Below are positions 8,868 to 17,926 of a stretch of 64,000 nucleotides of DNA, piece by piece (the stretch's first letter is position 1; every line of letters starts with the position of its first letter). The notes under the pieces were generated by a model. That model saw only the letters and a program-made list of their open reading frames with translations. It had not been told where the DNA came from and did not search any database. The position numbers and the translations under genes were made by a program. The DNA lies in the NCBI RefSeq assembly GCF_963666145.1, contig NZ_OY762614.1, forward strand, positions 2,094,001 to 2,158,000, given 5' to 3'. The DNA is from an uncultured Desulfobacter sp. GTDB taxonomy: Bacteria > Desulfobacterota > Desulfobacteria > Desulfobacterales > Desulfobacteraceae.

Positions 8868-10283
8868 TTATACTGTTTTACCTGTATGCTTATAATTTTC
8901 CTTGAACAGGGCGTGCTTTTTCATCAGTTTATGAAGCTGACGGGTGGTGATACCGGCGGCGGCGGCGGTGGCATTTATCTTCCCGTTGCATTTTGTTAAA
9001 AGCAGGTCCAGGTATTTATGTTCTATTCTGTCAAGTTCCTTTTTCCTGACTTCGGCAAGGGTTAAATTGTGGTCAATAATGCCGGCTGCAGGTTTGGGCG
9101 GATATGTAAACAGTTCCACCGGAAAATTTTGCGGCCTGAGAATTGAATTTTTTTCCAAAATATAGGCCCGCTCCAGGATATTTTCCAATTCTCTGATATT
9201 GCCCGGCCATGAATAGGCCAAAAAAGCCTCAAGGACCTTAGGGTGCACTTCCGTAATATCCTTGGCGTGAAATGTATTGAGTTTGGCCAGAAAAAGTTCC
9301 GCCAATTGGGGGATATCCTCTTTTCTTTCCTTAAGGGGCGGCAGTTCCACGGGGAACACGTTCAGACGGTAATACAGATCCGAACGAAACAGCTTGTCTT
9401 GGCACAACTGCCTTAAATCAATGTTGGTCGCTGCAATGATGCGCACATCAGCCCGGATATCTTCTTCACTGCCCACCCGGTGAAAAACGCCATCCTGAAT
9501 AACCTGGAGCAGCTTGATCTGTGCCGGCGGCGTTATGGTGCCGATTTCATCCAAAAAAATGGTGCCGTTCCGGGCAATCTCAAATTTACCCAGTTTGCGT
9601 TTGATTGCACCAGTGAACGCGCCTTTTTCATGACCGAACATCTCACTTTCTATCAGCGTATCGGGAATCGCGCCGCAATGAACTTCAATAAACCGCTCAT
9701 TTTTTCTTGAAGAGAGCCTGTGAATCAACCGGGCGGTAAACCCTTTTCCGCTTCCGGTTTCCCCGGTTAACAGCACGGTGCTTTTTGTGGCGGCCACGGC
9801 CCGGATTTTTTCAAATACCGATTTCATCGCCGGACTTTTGGTATGGAGCAGTTCAAACTCGTCCTCCTGCCAAATCTGCTCCCGCAGATAATCCAGTTCC
9901 GATTCGGCCCGGGTCTGTTCAATAATACTGTCAACCACCAGCCGAAGTTCATCAGGGACCAGCGGATAGGTCAAATAGGAGTCGGCACCTTCATGGACAA
10001 CTTTGACAGCCTCGGGCAGCAGTTCAGGCGGAGCCATAATCACAATATTGATATTGGGACAGACCAGACTGATGGTCTGAAAAACAGCCTTGTAGCTGCT
10101 TTCAGCCGCAGCTTGCTGAAGGAGCTCTATATCTATAAATACAAACTCAGGCCGGGTGCGGCGGAAAACCTGAAGGGCCGCACTTAATTGCCGATTGGAA
10201 TCAATATGATACACCGAAGAGAGGCGTTCCTGGATGCCCGTTAAACCATCTGCCCGCCCGAGGATAAAATGAAGCTTTTTCAA
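8868..10283 (-). CDS. Sigma-54-dependent transcriptional regulator with degenerate receiver domain
   Basis: A 471-aa NtrC-family activator. Residues 1-~125 have a receiver-like fold in which the usual N-terminal acidic pair is missing (HFILGRAD replaces the VDDE type) and the conserved Lys-Pro near the end is LTYPL. An Asp remains at 51, so normal phosphorylation is doubtful. The AAA+ domain is intact: Walker A GETGSGKG, the sigma-54 contact loop GAFTGA, Walker B IFLDEIG and RSDLYYRLNVFP. A Fis-type helix-turn-helix (NATAAAAGITTRQLHKLMKK) lies near the C-terminus. No kinase gene is adjacent. The closest sigma-54 promoter seen is at 12130; whether this protein serves it is inference. Confidence 0.88.
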   Translation of the reverse strand: MKKLHFILGRADGLTGIQERLSSVYHIDSNRQLSAALQVFRRTRPEFVFIDIELLQQAAAESSYKAVFQTISLVCPNINIVIMAPPELLPEAVKVVHEGADSYLTYPLVPDELRLVVDSIIEQTRAESELDYLREQIWQEDEFELLHTKSPAMKSVFEKIRAVAATKSTVLLTGETGSGKGFTARLIHRLSSRKNERFIEVHCGAIPDTLIESEMFGHEKGAFTGAIKRKLGKFEIARNGTIFLDEIGTITPPAQIKLLQVIQDGVFHRVGSEEDIRADVRIIAATNIDLRQLCQDKLFRSDLYYRLNVFPVELPPLKERKEDIPQLAELFLAKLNTFHAKDITEVHPKVLEAFLAYSWPGNIRELENILERAYILEKNSILRPQNFPVELFTYPPKPAAGIIDHNLTLAEVRKKELDRIEHKYLDLLLTKCNGKINATAAAAGITTRQLHKLMKKHALFKENYKHTGKTV

Positions 10284-10852
10284 CGTGCCGTTATCCCTTT
10301 TATTTCATCACACCATGCCAACCCAATACGATTCTTTAAAAAAAGAATTCAAAATTCCTATTTAAATAATTTAAGCAACAAAAGCAATATTTATATGCCC
10401 TAAAACGGCGAAACAGGACATTTGATTTCCCATATTCATCATATGAATCGTTTCTGAAAGGCAAAAATCAATTATTTTACCCAATCCACACGTGCTTTCG
10501 TATCAAAAAGGAATCTTAAATAAAATCAGCAAGAAACCGACCCGAAAAAAAACCATGCTGAAATCGGATCTTATGTTAAAAAATTACTAAAAAAGAACTG
10601 AAAGTTCTTTTTCATCCTATCACGAGATATATTGCTTCTCATATCCACACGCCATTTACATTTGACGTCGGCACGTGAACAAAAAAAATCCATGTAGAAC
10701 AAGACAGTTACACTTCATCCGTAACGTAAAAAAAACCTGATTTTACTTTTTAGAACCATTGGCGCGCTTTATGAAACACAACTTCTATCCGGGCATGCCG
10801 CCCCCGAAAACCAAAGACCAACAGTAAAACAGATGCAGGAAAGACAGTTATA
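10284..10852. other. AT-rich divergent intergenic region
   Basis: This 569-bp stretch separates the divergently transcribed sigma-54 regulator and the acyltransferase-like gene, so it should hold both promoters. The only clear structure is a perfect hairpin, AAAGAACT/AGTTCTTT at 10592-10610 with a 3-nt loop and T-rich flanks, which resembles a bidirectional terminator. No gene was found. Confidence 0.5.
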
Positions 10853-11989
10853 ATGGACAGTATTTTAGGGCGCCAAACAAAAAGGATACAAGGATACGAC
10901 CTGGCAAGGGGCGTGGCCATACTCCTCATGGTGCTGATTGATTGTAAAGGTTTTTTCTGCACAAACGAAACCGCTCCGGAATGGCTTTATGCGGTTTTTG
11001 AATATATGGACCGAAGAGCGGCAGCGGCTCTGGTAATCATATCCGGTGCGGGTCTAACCCTGATGATAGGCAGGGCCGGTTCAATTAAAGGGCGGAACAC
11101 ACTTTTTAAGCGGTCTGTCTTTCTTATGCTTTGCGGCATGCTCGTTTCCAGCATATGGAAGGCAGATATCCTCCATTTTTACGGATTTTTTATTTTAATC
11201 GGACTGGCCATGGCGCGCGTTTCCAGTCCAGGTCTTTTGATCGGGGCAGCTGCCTTCTGGCTCGTCAGTTTTATAGGGCGCTCGGATTATGTTCACGGCT
11301 ACCTGGTTCATTTTACTGCGTGGAGTCTGCGGGATCAGCTTGCCAACCTTTTTTTCACAGGATTTTACCCGATTTTTCCATGGGCTGCGCTCTACATTTT
11401 AGGCATGTGGCTGGGACGGCAGGATTTTAAAAACCGCCAAGTCGCCATAACGCTTTTGGGTTCAGGCCTGTTAGCGGTTCTGATATCGGAGTGTGCGGGA
11501 TATTTTGTTCCCGGCATGGCCCTGAAAACCATGATATCGCACGGTGCATCGGATGAAACAGCCGCATTCATTTTTATCCTGCTGTCCAAACTGACCGTCA
11601 TAGACCTGACGCTGCCAAGCCCGGTTTCCATTATTTCCGGGGCAGGCACAGCACTTTGTGTGATCTCGCTGAGCTTTTTGTATGCACTTGATCGTCAGAA
11701 CCAGGGACTGCCGCAATATCTTCTGATTGCAGGGAAAAACTCATTATCCTTGTATGTGCTGCATATTCTTTTTATCAAGGGAGTTGAACACATTCCGGGC
11801 ATGGGAGATGATTACCCGGTTCTCTGGTGTACTGCCGGGGCCATCCTTTTTATTGCGGCCTATACGCTGTTAATGCGTCAATGGCTGAAAAAATTTGCAA
11901 TGGGCCCCCTTGAAAGTGCCATGAGAAATTTTCCCTTTGTCAAAGGATTCCGAGCCATTAAAAGATATCCTGATCCCAGCGTGGGATAA
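10853..11989 (+). CDS. Multi-pass membrane protein, acyltransferase-3 / DUF1624-like
   Basis: A 378-aa protein with about ten hydrophobic segments. It opens with RIQGYDLARGVAILLMVLID, the N-terminal signature shared by membrane acyltransferases of the heparan-alpha-glucosaminide N-acetyltransferase (DUF1624)/acyltransferase-3/DUF418 group. Later blocks DILHFYGFFILIGLA and FYPIFPWAALYILGMWLGR also fit DUF1624. Proteins of this group transfer acyl groups to surface glycans or other exported molecules; the substrate here is unknown. It stands alone on the plus strand. The family level is fairly safe, enzymatic activity is inference. Confidence 0.75.
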   Translation: MDSILGRQTKRIQGYDLARGVAILLMVLIDCKGFFCTNETAPEWLYAVFEYMDRRAAAALVIISGAGLTLMIGRAGSIKGRNTLFKRSVFLMLCGMLVSSIWKADILHFYGFFILIGLAMARVSSPGLLIGAAAFWLVSFIGRSDYVHGYLVHFTAWSLRDQLANLFFTGFYPIFPWAALYILGMWLGRQDFKNRQVAITLLGSGLLAVLISECAGYFVPGMALKTMISHGASDETAAFIFILLSKLTVIDLTLPSPVSIISGAGTALCVISLSFLYALDRQNQGLPQYLLIAGKNSLSLYVLHILFIKGVEHIPGMGDDYPVLWCTAGAILFIAAYTLLMRQWLKKFAMGPLESAMRNFPFVKGFRAIKRYPDPSVG

Positions 11990-12293
11990 CAAAAACGGAT
12001 ACAAATCGGAATAAAAAATTCTTAAAAAATCACATAAAAGAATTTATTCTTCTTAATTTTGCGGCACACAAAACCCGAAACTCAGACCGATCAATTGTAA
12101 AATCAAATAGATAAAAATTAATATTGATGTGGCACAAGCATTGCTAAGATGCTGTCCAGCAATCGGCTGTAGGCCGATTTTGACAAAGCAATATCCCCCA
12201 AAAAGAGTATTCATGTCCGGGATGCTTTGAACAAATGTGTTTGACTCATCATCAAGATAAACAGCAGCACAAGAATCACCCATTAAAAATAAC
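11990..12293. other. Intergenic region with sigma-54 promoter and 5' UTR hairpin
   Basis: This gap holds the sigma-54-type promoter at 12130-12145 and a hairpin AATCGGC/GCCGATT (12161-12179, 5-nt loop), which would lie at the very start of the transcript. No gene is supported in it. Confidence 0.6.
12130..12145 (+). promoter_or_regulatory. Sigma-54 promoter (-24/-12) upstream of the YitT-family gene
   Basis: TGGCAC, five bases, then TTGCT matches the consensus TGGCAC-N5-TTGCW exactly, including the essential GG and GC with correct spacing. Transcription would begin near 12157 and read into the YitT-family gene starting at 12294. A genome-wide chance match is possible, but the fit is exact, the site is intergenic and it points at a gene. 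Confidence 0.6.
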
Positions 12294-13235
12294 ATGGAGG
12301 GCCAGTTGGACAAGACGGCCGCAATGACAATGGAACATACCGTGATGGCACATCCAGTGCCCGGCGCAAAAAACATGTTGACCGGAACCGCAGCCTTCAA
12401 CAGTATTTTATACAACGCATCCTTAATCACCCTGGGGTCCGTTCTTTGTGCATGGACCATCAATACAATCCTTGTACCGCATCAGTTTTTGAGCGGAGGT
12501 CTGGCCGGGGTTGCCTTGATCATACACTATCTTTGGCCCCAGGCATCGGTGGGCAGCATCAATTTTCTGTTGAATATCCCGATTCTAATGGTGGGCTGGT
12601 TTTATGTAGGCCGGCGCTTTTTGCTTTACAGCATTTTCGGGATGGTTGTTTTTTCCATGGCTGTGGAATGGATTCCCGCCACCGCGCCCATTGAAGATCC
12701 CATGCTGGCCGCCCTGCTTTGCGGCGTTGTGTTTGGTGTGGGCTGTGCACTCATATTAAAATCCCTGGGCTCAGCCGGCGGCATTGATATTATATCGGTG
12801 ATCCTGCTCAAACAATTCTCCATTAAACTTGGCTCCACAACACTTTTTGTAAATGCAGCAATCCTTATGGTGTCCATGGTTCTGTTTCCCATGGAAGCCA
12901 TTCTTTATACGTTGATTCACATATTTATAACTTCCCGGGTGATTGAACTGGTCATAACGGGCATGAATAAACGAAAGGCCGTGTTCATCGTCTCCAAACA
13001 GTGGCAGGATATCCAGCAGCAGATTTTCAAACAGTTAAACCGTGGCGTGACTATCATTAACGGATGCGGCGGATATACGGGGGAAGAGGCAAATCTGCTG
13101 TATACCGTTGTCACTTTTGGCGAGTTGAATCGGTTAAAGACCCTTGTAAAAAAGACAGACCCAAATACATTTCTGGTGGTTTCCGATACCGTTGAAGTGA
13201 TGGGACATGGTATCGGGAACCAGCCTCACTGGTAA
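12294..13235 (+). CDS. YitT family membrane protein
   Basis: A 313-aa protein of the YitT (DUF161 + DUF2179) family. About five or six membrane helices lie at ~38-215: LITLGSVLCAWTINTILVPH, FLSGGLAGVALIIHYL and CALILKSLGSAGGIDIISV are typical. A soluble C-terminal DUF2179 domain follows (RKAVFIVSKQWQDIQQQI, GVTIINGCGGYTGEEANLLYTVV). The function is unproven. Several in-frame ATGs occur in the first 28 codons and none has a strong ribosome-binding site, so the exact start is uncertain. A consensus sigma-54 promoter lies about 150 bp upstream. Confidence 0.85.
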   Translation: MEGQLDKTAAMTMEHTVMAHPVPGAKNMLTGTAAFNSILYNASLITLGSVLCAWTINTILVPHQFLSGGLAGVALIIHYLWPQASVGSINFLLNIPILMVGWFYVGRRFLLYSIFGMVVFSMAVEWIPATAPIEDPMLAALLCGVVFGVGCALILKSLGSAGGIDIISVILLKQFSIKLGSTTLFVNAAILMVSMVLFPMEAILYTLIHIFITSRVIELVITGMNKRKAVFIVSKQWQDIQQQIFKQLNRGVTIINGCGGYTGEEANLLYTVVTFGELNRLKTLVKKTDPNTFLVVSDTVEVMGHGIGNQPHW

Positions 13236-13322
13236 TTTCAAACCAATCCAGATCAGATCAAGGCTGTTGAATGGACACTTTGTGCAAAAAAGTTTGACAA
13301 CACAATACTTTTAAGGAGAAAA

Positions 13323-13568
13323 ATGGTGAAACGCATTAAAACGCTCTTGTGCATGATAGTAATGGCTTTGGCAGTAACGACATGGACGACCCATAGTCCG
13401 GCTTTCGCCTCCGACGAAAATTATGACACGGCTGTTGAAGAAAGCATGGAACAGTACGACCAGACAATTGAAGAAGACGGGTCTTATGAAGAACGTGGTG
13501 ACGAAGAGTGGAACGATCAAGATGTTCCGGAAACCGAAAATCAGGACGAATCCACCTACACAAATTAA
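13323..13568 (+). CDS. Small exported acidic protein, 81 aa
   Basis: A short gene with a good ribosome-binding site (AAGGAG just before the ATG). Its product has a clear signal peptide: basic MVKRIK, a hydrophobic core and a likely cleavage after PAFA near residue 29. The mature part of about 50 residues is extremely rich in Glu, Asp, Gln and Asn and has no cysteine. It is followed by a strong terminator. No family is recognised. It may be an intrinsically disordered periplasmic or metal-binding protein, which is only a guess from composition. Confidence 0.7.
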   Translation: MVKRIKTLLCMIVMALAVTTWTTHSPAFASDENYDTAVEESMEQYDQTIEEDGSYEERGDEEWNDQDVPETENQDESTYTN

Positions 13569-13623
13569 TCCCCCAGACCTGTAATTATCCCCCCAATAAA
13601 TAGTTACAGATCAGTAGCAACCC

Positions 13624-13660
13624 AAAGAGCACGAACAAAACGTTTCGTGCTCTTTTTGCG
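13624..13660 (+). terminator. Intrinsic terminator of the small acidic-protein gene
   Basis: A perfect 12-bp stem, AAAGAGCACGAA/TTCGTGCTCTTT (13624-13635 with 13644-13655), with an 8-nt loop and a following T tract. It lies about 55 bp past the stop of the 81-aa gene. Confidence 0.88.
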
Positions 13661-13708
13661 TATTCCCCATCGAAAGCTCTGAAATGCAGACATTTTAAGC
13701 CGTCAAGA

Positions 13709-13933
13709 TTAGACGAGAATGCTAAATGTCGACGGAGGCCTTCGGGCAGGCGTATCCGGATTCAAGCCGTTTTCATCCCCATCCCACTTTTTTTTAGCAG
13801 CGAGTTTAAAATCCGTATGAAACTCGTGCCCACAATGGGGGCAACGCATGAGCATCCCTCCGATATCTGCCGGGATACGAAGGGGCTCACGACACCCTTT
13901 GCAATCTTTGATAACATAATTTTTCATACGCAT
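13709..13933 (-). CDS. Small zinc-ribbon protein, 74 aa
   Basis: The product has two CxxC knuckles, CKGC (~11-14) and CPHCGHEF (~31-38), around RIPADIGGMLMR. This is the layout of short zinc-ribbon proteins related to zinc-finger/thioredoxin-putative domains. The remaining C-terminal half is polar and low in complexity. No strong ribosome-binding site is seen; ATGs at the first and third codons are both possible. It lies head-to-head with the S1-domain gene. Function is unknown, but spacing and identity of the cysteines make it likely to be real. Confidence 0.65.
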   Translation of the reverse strand: MRMKNYVIKDCKGCREPLRIPADIGGMLMRCPHCGHEFHTDFKLAAKKKWDGDENGLNPDTPARRPPSTFSILV

Positions 13934-14066
13934 TGTATCGGTCAGCCCGGCGTAATAGTTAAATCATCTTGCAATACCGGTGGCCATTGAACCAAGTCCA
14001 TCAGGTATCAAGAATGAAATTTGTATGATACAATACCCGAATAACTTTCACAGTAAGGAATCCGTA

Positions 14067-14984
14067 ATGCCAGGAAAAAAGACAAACATTAAAAATGCAT
14101 GGCAGCATGCAAAAACCCAGACAGGCAAATCTAATATATCAGGAACTGGACACCGCATTAGCGTGGGGGAATATAATCGGTTGAGTGTTCAAACCAGATC
14201 AGATTTTGGGGTCTATCTAAACGCCGGGGACGAGCGGGTTCTGCTGCCCAATAAATATGCCCCAGAGAGGCTGTCAATCAGCGATCGCCTTGATGTATTT
14301 GTGTATACGGATTCCGAAAATCGCCTGGTGGCAACCACATTAAAGCCCGCAGGCGTGGTCGGTGACTTTGTCTTTTTAATTGCCAAAGATGTTGCCCCAT
14401 TCGGCACCTTTATGGACTGGGGACTGGAAAAGGATTTACTGGTTCCTAAAAACGAGCAGCAGGATAAGCTCACGCCCGGAAAAAAATATTTGGTCAAAAT
14501 CTGCCGGGATGAAAACACACAACGAATCTACGGCACCACGAAAATTGCCGCCAATTGTGATAAAAATACAGAGGCCCTGAAAATCGGACAGCAGGTGGAC
14601 TTGCTTGTCCACACGATCACGACCACTGGGATCATGGCCGTGGTTGACAAACGATACTATGGGGTGATGTACCTGAATGAAACCTACCAGAAATTATTTA
14701 TCGGGCACACCTGCAAAGGGTATATCATGCGGCTCAGGGAAGATGGTAAAATTGATCTGACCATGAAAAAGCCCGGGTACTCATCGGTCCCCAAATCGGC
14801 AGAAGTCATTTTATACCGATTAAATAAATCCGGGGGATTTATCCCCTGTCATGATAAAAGTTCCCCCGAAGAGATCCGCAAACGGTTTTCCATGAGCAAA
14901 AAAGAATTCAAACGGGCCGTGGGAAATCTGTATAAAAAGAGACTGATTGAATTAAAAAACAATGGGATCGGCCTCGTACAATAA
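14067..14984 (+). CDS. CvfB/YitL-like S1 RNA-binding-domain protein
   Basis: A 305-aa protein arranged like the CvfB (YitL) family: three tandem S1-like OB folds and a C-terminal winged helix. It includes GVYLNAGDERVLLPNKYAP, APFGTFMDWGLEKDLLVPKN and RLREDGKIDLTMKKPG, then the wHTH segment EIRKRFSMSKKEFKRAVGNL. The start was placed at 14067 because AAGGA precedes it at the right distance; upstream in-frame ATGs add 29 residues without family features. Family members bind RNA and influence virulence-gene expression in firmicutes; the role here is unknown. Confidence 0.83.
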   Translation: MPGKKTNIKNAWQHAKTQTGKSNISGTGHRISVGEYNRLSVQTRSDFGVYLNAGDERVLLPNKYAPERLSISDRLDVFVYTDSENRLVATTLKPAGVVGDFVFLIAKDVAPFGTFMDWGLEKDLLVPKNEQQDKLTPGKKYLVKICRDENTQRIYGTTKIAANCDKNTEALKIGQQVDLLVHTITTTGIMAVVDKRYYGVMYLNETYQKLFIGHTCKGYIMRLREDGKIDLTMKKPGYSSVPKSAEVILYRLNKSGGFIPCHDKSSPEEIRKRFSMSKKEFKRAVGNLYKKRLIELKNNGIGLVQ

Positions 14985-15045
14985 AGCCGCGCCCCGTTCA
15001 ACTGACCACCGGGCAATTTTCTTTTAAACCGAATGCGTTAAAATA

Positions 15046-15687
15046 TCAGTTCTTTACTGAAATTAACTTTATAAAAAAAGGCCATAAAAGAGCAGGAATC
15101 AATACAGCAAGAAAAATCCCTATTCCTGGTGCCAATCCGGAATAGGAGCCCATCCAGGAAAAAAGAAAAGATACAGGGAGCGAACCTCCGATAAGCGCCA
15201 ATAAAAACCGGCGAAAGTTCATTCTCGAGAGCCCCGCCAGCATAGTTATGACCTCTGGTATAACAGGCATAATTCGGCTCAGGATAATAGCATACGCCCC
15301 CCATCTGTCAAAAAACAATTTAAATCGTTCTATCTCTTCTTGGGAAGCAATTCTTGCGCTGGCCTTCTGGCCAAAAAATTTCGCAATACCATATCCTACC
15401 AACCCGGCGCCGACAGAACCGATAAAACTTGCAACTCCCCCGACCCAGGGCCCATAAACCGATCCCAATGCAGCCATAATCCCCGTTGCAGGGACCGGCA
15501 GAAGGATATCTGAAATTAAAAGAACAATTCCCATTACCCAGGCGAAGGATTTGGTCCTGGAAAACCATGCAATGCATTTTTCCTGGCTAAGCAAAAATTC
15601 AAGATTCTGCCCGCAGATTTCATAGACAACGACAAAAGCAAATGTCAGAAGAAGAAACAGCAGTATAAGCTTAAAAATCAGTTTCAT
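15046..15687 (-). CDS. TVP38/TMEM64 (VTT, DedA-like) membrane protein
   Basis: A ~213-aa inner-membrane protein with a VTT (SNARE-associated/DedA-like) domain: DILLPVPATGIMAALGSVYG (~58-77), GSVGAGLVGYGIAKFFG, and the diagnostic FDRWGAYAIILSRIMPVIPE near 125-145. Proteins of this superfamily act as lipid scramblases or in membrane homeostasis. The ATG giving MKLIFKLI is preferred; an ATG five codons upstream is possible. It is convergent with the CvfB-like gene and divergent from the toroid-protein operon. Confidence 0.83.
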   Translation of the reverse strand: MKLIFKLILLFLLLTFAFVVVYEICGQNLEFLLSQEKCIAWFSRTKSFAWVMGIVLLISDILLPVPATGIMAALGSVYGPWVGGVASFIGSVGAGLVGYGIAKFFGQKASARIASQEEIERFKLFFDRWGAYAIILSRIMPVIPEVITMLAGLSRMNFRRFLLALIGGSLPVSFLFSWMGSYSGLAPGIGIFLAVLIPALLWPFFIKLISVKN

Positions 15688-15844
15688 AGCCCCATCTATC
15701 AATTGAACGAAAAAAAAACAAGGGGGAAATCCATTGTATGAGGCATAAATGACTTTGATTCTTCTATGATTGTTTTAAAAAATTTGATAGGAGAAGTATC
15801 ATTAATTTGTATTCATCATAAAAACGTATGATTAAGTGCTTTGA

Positions 15845-17050
15845 ATGAAACTTTTGTCTATTAGATTCAGATTGTTTGGCAGATCGATCGTTGCCCTTCT
15901 GATTCTCCTTACACTTTTTTTCCCTTCTGAGTCCTCTTCTCAAAACCTTTTTGCACCAAACCATGACACGCTTTCCCTTAAACATGAATTAACGCGGACC
16001 TACCAAATGGCCTATGCGTTTTTTAAAAAAAAACAAAATCCTGACGGCTCATGGTCAGATTCGAAGTTTCCCGCCTTGACAGGGCTCGCCGTCTATGCGT
16101 TATTAACTTCCCCTGAATATATCAATGCCGAATCAAAGCCAGATTTTATCACCCAAGCCCTTGATTATATAATTTCCAATGTTCACGAAAACGGAGGGAT
16201 TTATAACGAAGGATCTCCAAGTTACAACACATCGATTTGTCTATTGGCCCTGCTGGCAACAAGAAATCCCGAATTTTATCCTACTATAATTAAGGCAAGA
16301 AACTACATTGCAACATGCCAGATGGATCAAGGAAAAAAAGGTATCGCAGACAAAACATTTGACGGCGGCATCGGATATGGAAGCCAACAACATCCAGACA
16401 TGCATGATACATGCATTGCCCTTGAGGCCATACAATCAAGTCAATTCCTTGAATCCGACCATCGGGCATCAGTAGATAAACATCATAAAAATACGACTCT
16501 CAACCGGGATTTGGTATTAAACTTTATAACCCGGTGCCAAAATTTTACCGATTACAATGAACCACCCAGGTCAATTGCAGCTGAAAAGAATAAAGGAGGA
16601 TTTGTTGATTACCCAGGCTTTAGCAAAGCTGGTGAAGAAACACTTCCAAACGGCATACAAATACTACGCACATATGGCAGTATGACCTGTACAGGACTAT
16701 TAAGCTTTGCATTCACCGATTTTGAGAAAGATGATCCGCGTGTCCAGGCCGCTTATGAATGGCTGAAAAAAAATTACACGTTGGATGAAAATCCCGGTCT
16801 TGGCCAACAAGGGCTGTATTATTACTATTATTCAATGGCCAAAGCGTTGACCCTTTACGGTGATGATAATTTTTTACGGGAAAATGGCCGGAGAATCAAC
16901 TGGCGCAAGGATATGGCGGTAAAATTTATCAACAAACAAAAATCCGACGGATCATGGCTGAATGAGGCAGGTGGCAACTGGGAGAATGGTCCGGTTATAG
17001 TGACAGCTTATGTCCTGATTAGTTTAAATATGATAACCGCCCTGATATAA
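15845..17050 (+). CDS. Exported squalene-cyclase-like (prenyltransferase/squalene oxidase repeat) toroid protein
   Basis: A 401-aa protein with an N-terminal hydrophobic segment at ~13-32 (VALLILLTLFFPSESSSQ). The remainder consists of alpha/alpha-toroid repeats: KQNPDGSWSDSKFPALTGLA, FDGGIGYGSQQHPDMHDTCI, KGGFVDYPGFSKAGEETLPN and KSDGSWLNEAGGNWENGPV. The QxxDGSW-type motifs are those of the squalene cyclase/prenyltransferase repeat, but no cyclase DxDD acid is visible, so it is probably a binding or structural toroid. It is ~60% like the product at 21076-22263 by eye. It starts an operon-like series with genes at 17087, 17923, 18809 and 20184. The ribosome-binding site is weak. Confidence 0.82.
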   Translation: MKLLSIRFRLFGRSIVALLILLTLFFPSESSSQNLFAPNHDTLSLKHELTRTYQMAYAFFKKKQNPDGSWSDSKFPALTGLAVYALLTSPEYINAESKPDFITQALDYIISNVHENGGIYNEGSPSYNTSICLLALLATRNPEFYPTIIKARNYIATCQMDQGKKGIADKTFDGGIGYGSQQHPDMHDTCIALEAIQSSQFLESDHRASVDKHHKNTTLNRDLVLNFITRCQNFTDYNEPPRSIAAEKNKGGFVDYPGFSKAGEETLPNGIQILRTYGSMTCTGLLSFAFTDFEKDDPRVQAAYEWLKKNYTLDENPGLGQQGLYYYYYSMAKALTLYGDDNFLRENGRRINWRKDMAVKFINKQKSDGSWLNEAGGNWENGPVIVTAYVLISLNMITALI

Positions 17051-17086
17051 AGGTGAAACAATTATTAAAAATATGAATGGTGAAAT

Positions 17087-17926
17087 ATGAAATTTGCGTT
17101 TAGTACCAATGCGTTCAGAAAATTTTCCTTTTCCGAGGCAGCGGAGGCAGTAGCGGGTGCGGGATATTCAGGCATTGAAATCATGTGCGATACTCCCCAT
17201 GCCTATCCGGATGAACTATCCGGAAATGATATTGAAAAAATTAAACAGACCTTGGCGAAAAATAATCTTGAAATATCTAATCTGAATGCATTCATGATGT
17301 ATGCCGTAACAGACATTCATCATCCATCCTGGATTGAGACAGATAAAGATTACAGGCAGATCAGGATTCAACATACTAAAAACTGCATTGATCTGGCAGC
17401 CCAACTTGGCGCAAAAACCCTCTCCACAGAACCCGGCGGCCCGCTGAAGGATATTCCCAAAGGTATGTCAAAACAAGCAGCTTTGGAATTTTTTGCAGAC
17501 GGCCTGGCGTCCATTCTGCCCCATGCCATGGATAAGGGAATCATGGTGCTGATTGAGCCAGAACCGGACCTGTTAATCCAGACCTCAGATGAATTTTTAG
17601 CTTTTATTGAGATGTTCAACCATCCAAATCTATGGCTCAATCTGGACATTGGTCATTTCTACTGTGTGGGAGAAGATCCTGTTGAAATTATTTCCAAACT
17701 CAAACATTACACCAGGCATTATCATCTTGAGGATATCCCGACAACACGAGAGCATAAACATATTATACCGGGGCAAGGAGGGATTGACATTCCAGGGGTA
17801 TTGAAAGCGGTTGAAAAAACAGGATATGATGGTTTCATTACATTGGAGCTTTATCCTTACCTTGATGATCCCCATCAGACAGCCAGGGATGCGATGCAGC
17901 ATCTGAAACAGACTTATCACCCATGA
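17087..17926 (+). CDS. Sugar phosphate isomerase/epimerase-type TIM-barrel protein
   Basis: A 279-aa AP-endonuclease-2/xylose-isomerase-like barrel. The metal-binding residues expected of the fold are present: Glu in VLIEPEPDLL (~165), Asp/His in NLDIGHFYCVG (~187), His in HYHLEDIP, and Glu in FITLELYPYLD near the end, together with HIIPGQGGIDIPGVL. Such enzymes isomerise or epimerise small sugars or cyclitols. It lies 36 bp after the toroid gene, and its last four bases overlap the UbiA-like gene (ATGA), so they are cotranslated. A second barrel protein ends the same series. Confidence 0.85.
   Translation: MKFAFSTNAFRKFSFSEAAEAVAGAGYSGIEIMCDTPHAYPDELSGNDIEKIKQTLAKNNLEISNLNAFMMYAVTDIHHPSWIETDKDYRQIRIQHTKNCIDLAAQLGAKTLSTEPGGPLKDIPKGMSKQAALEFFADGLASILPHAMDKGIMVLIEPEPDLLIQTSDEFLAFIEMFNHPNLWLNLDIGHFYCVGEDPVEIISKLKHYTRHYHLEDIPTTREHKHIIPGQGGIDIPGVLKAVEKTGYDGFITLELYPYLDDPHQTARDAMQHLKQTYHP

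Noticed and set aside
10770..10826. 18-codon plus-strand frame (MKHNFYPGMPPPKTKDQQ)
   Set aside because: No ribosome-binding site and no sign of conservation; probably chance.
12053..12463. 136-codon minus-strand frame with hydrophobic segments
   Set aside because: It overlaps the well-supported YitT gene and its sigma-54 promoter, has no ribosome-binding site, and resembles no family.
13265..13300. A second sigma-54 promoter before the small acidic gene (TGGACAC...TGCA)
   Set aside because: The GG-to-GC spacing is one base short and the -24 box is poor.
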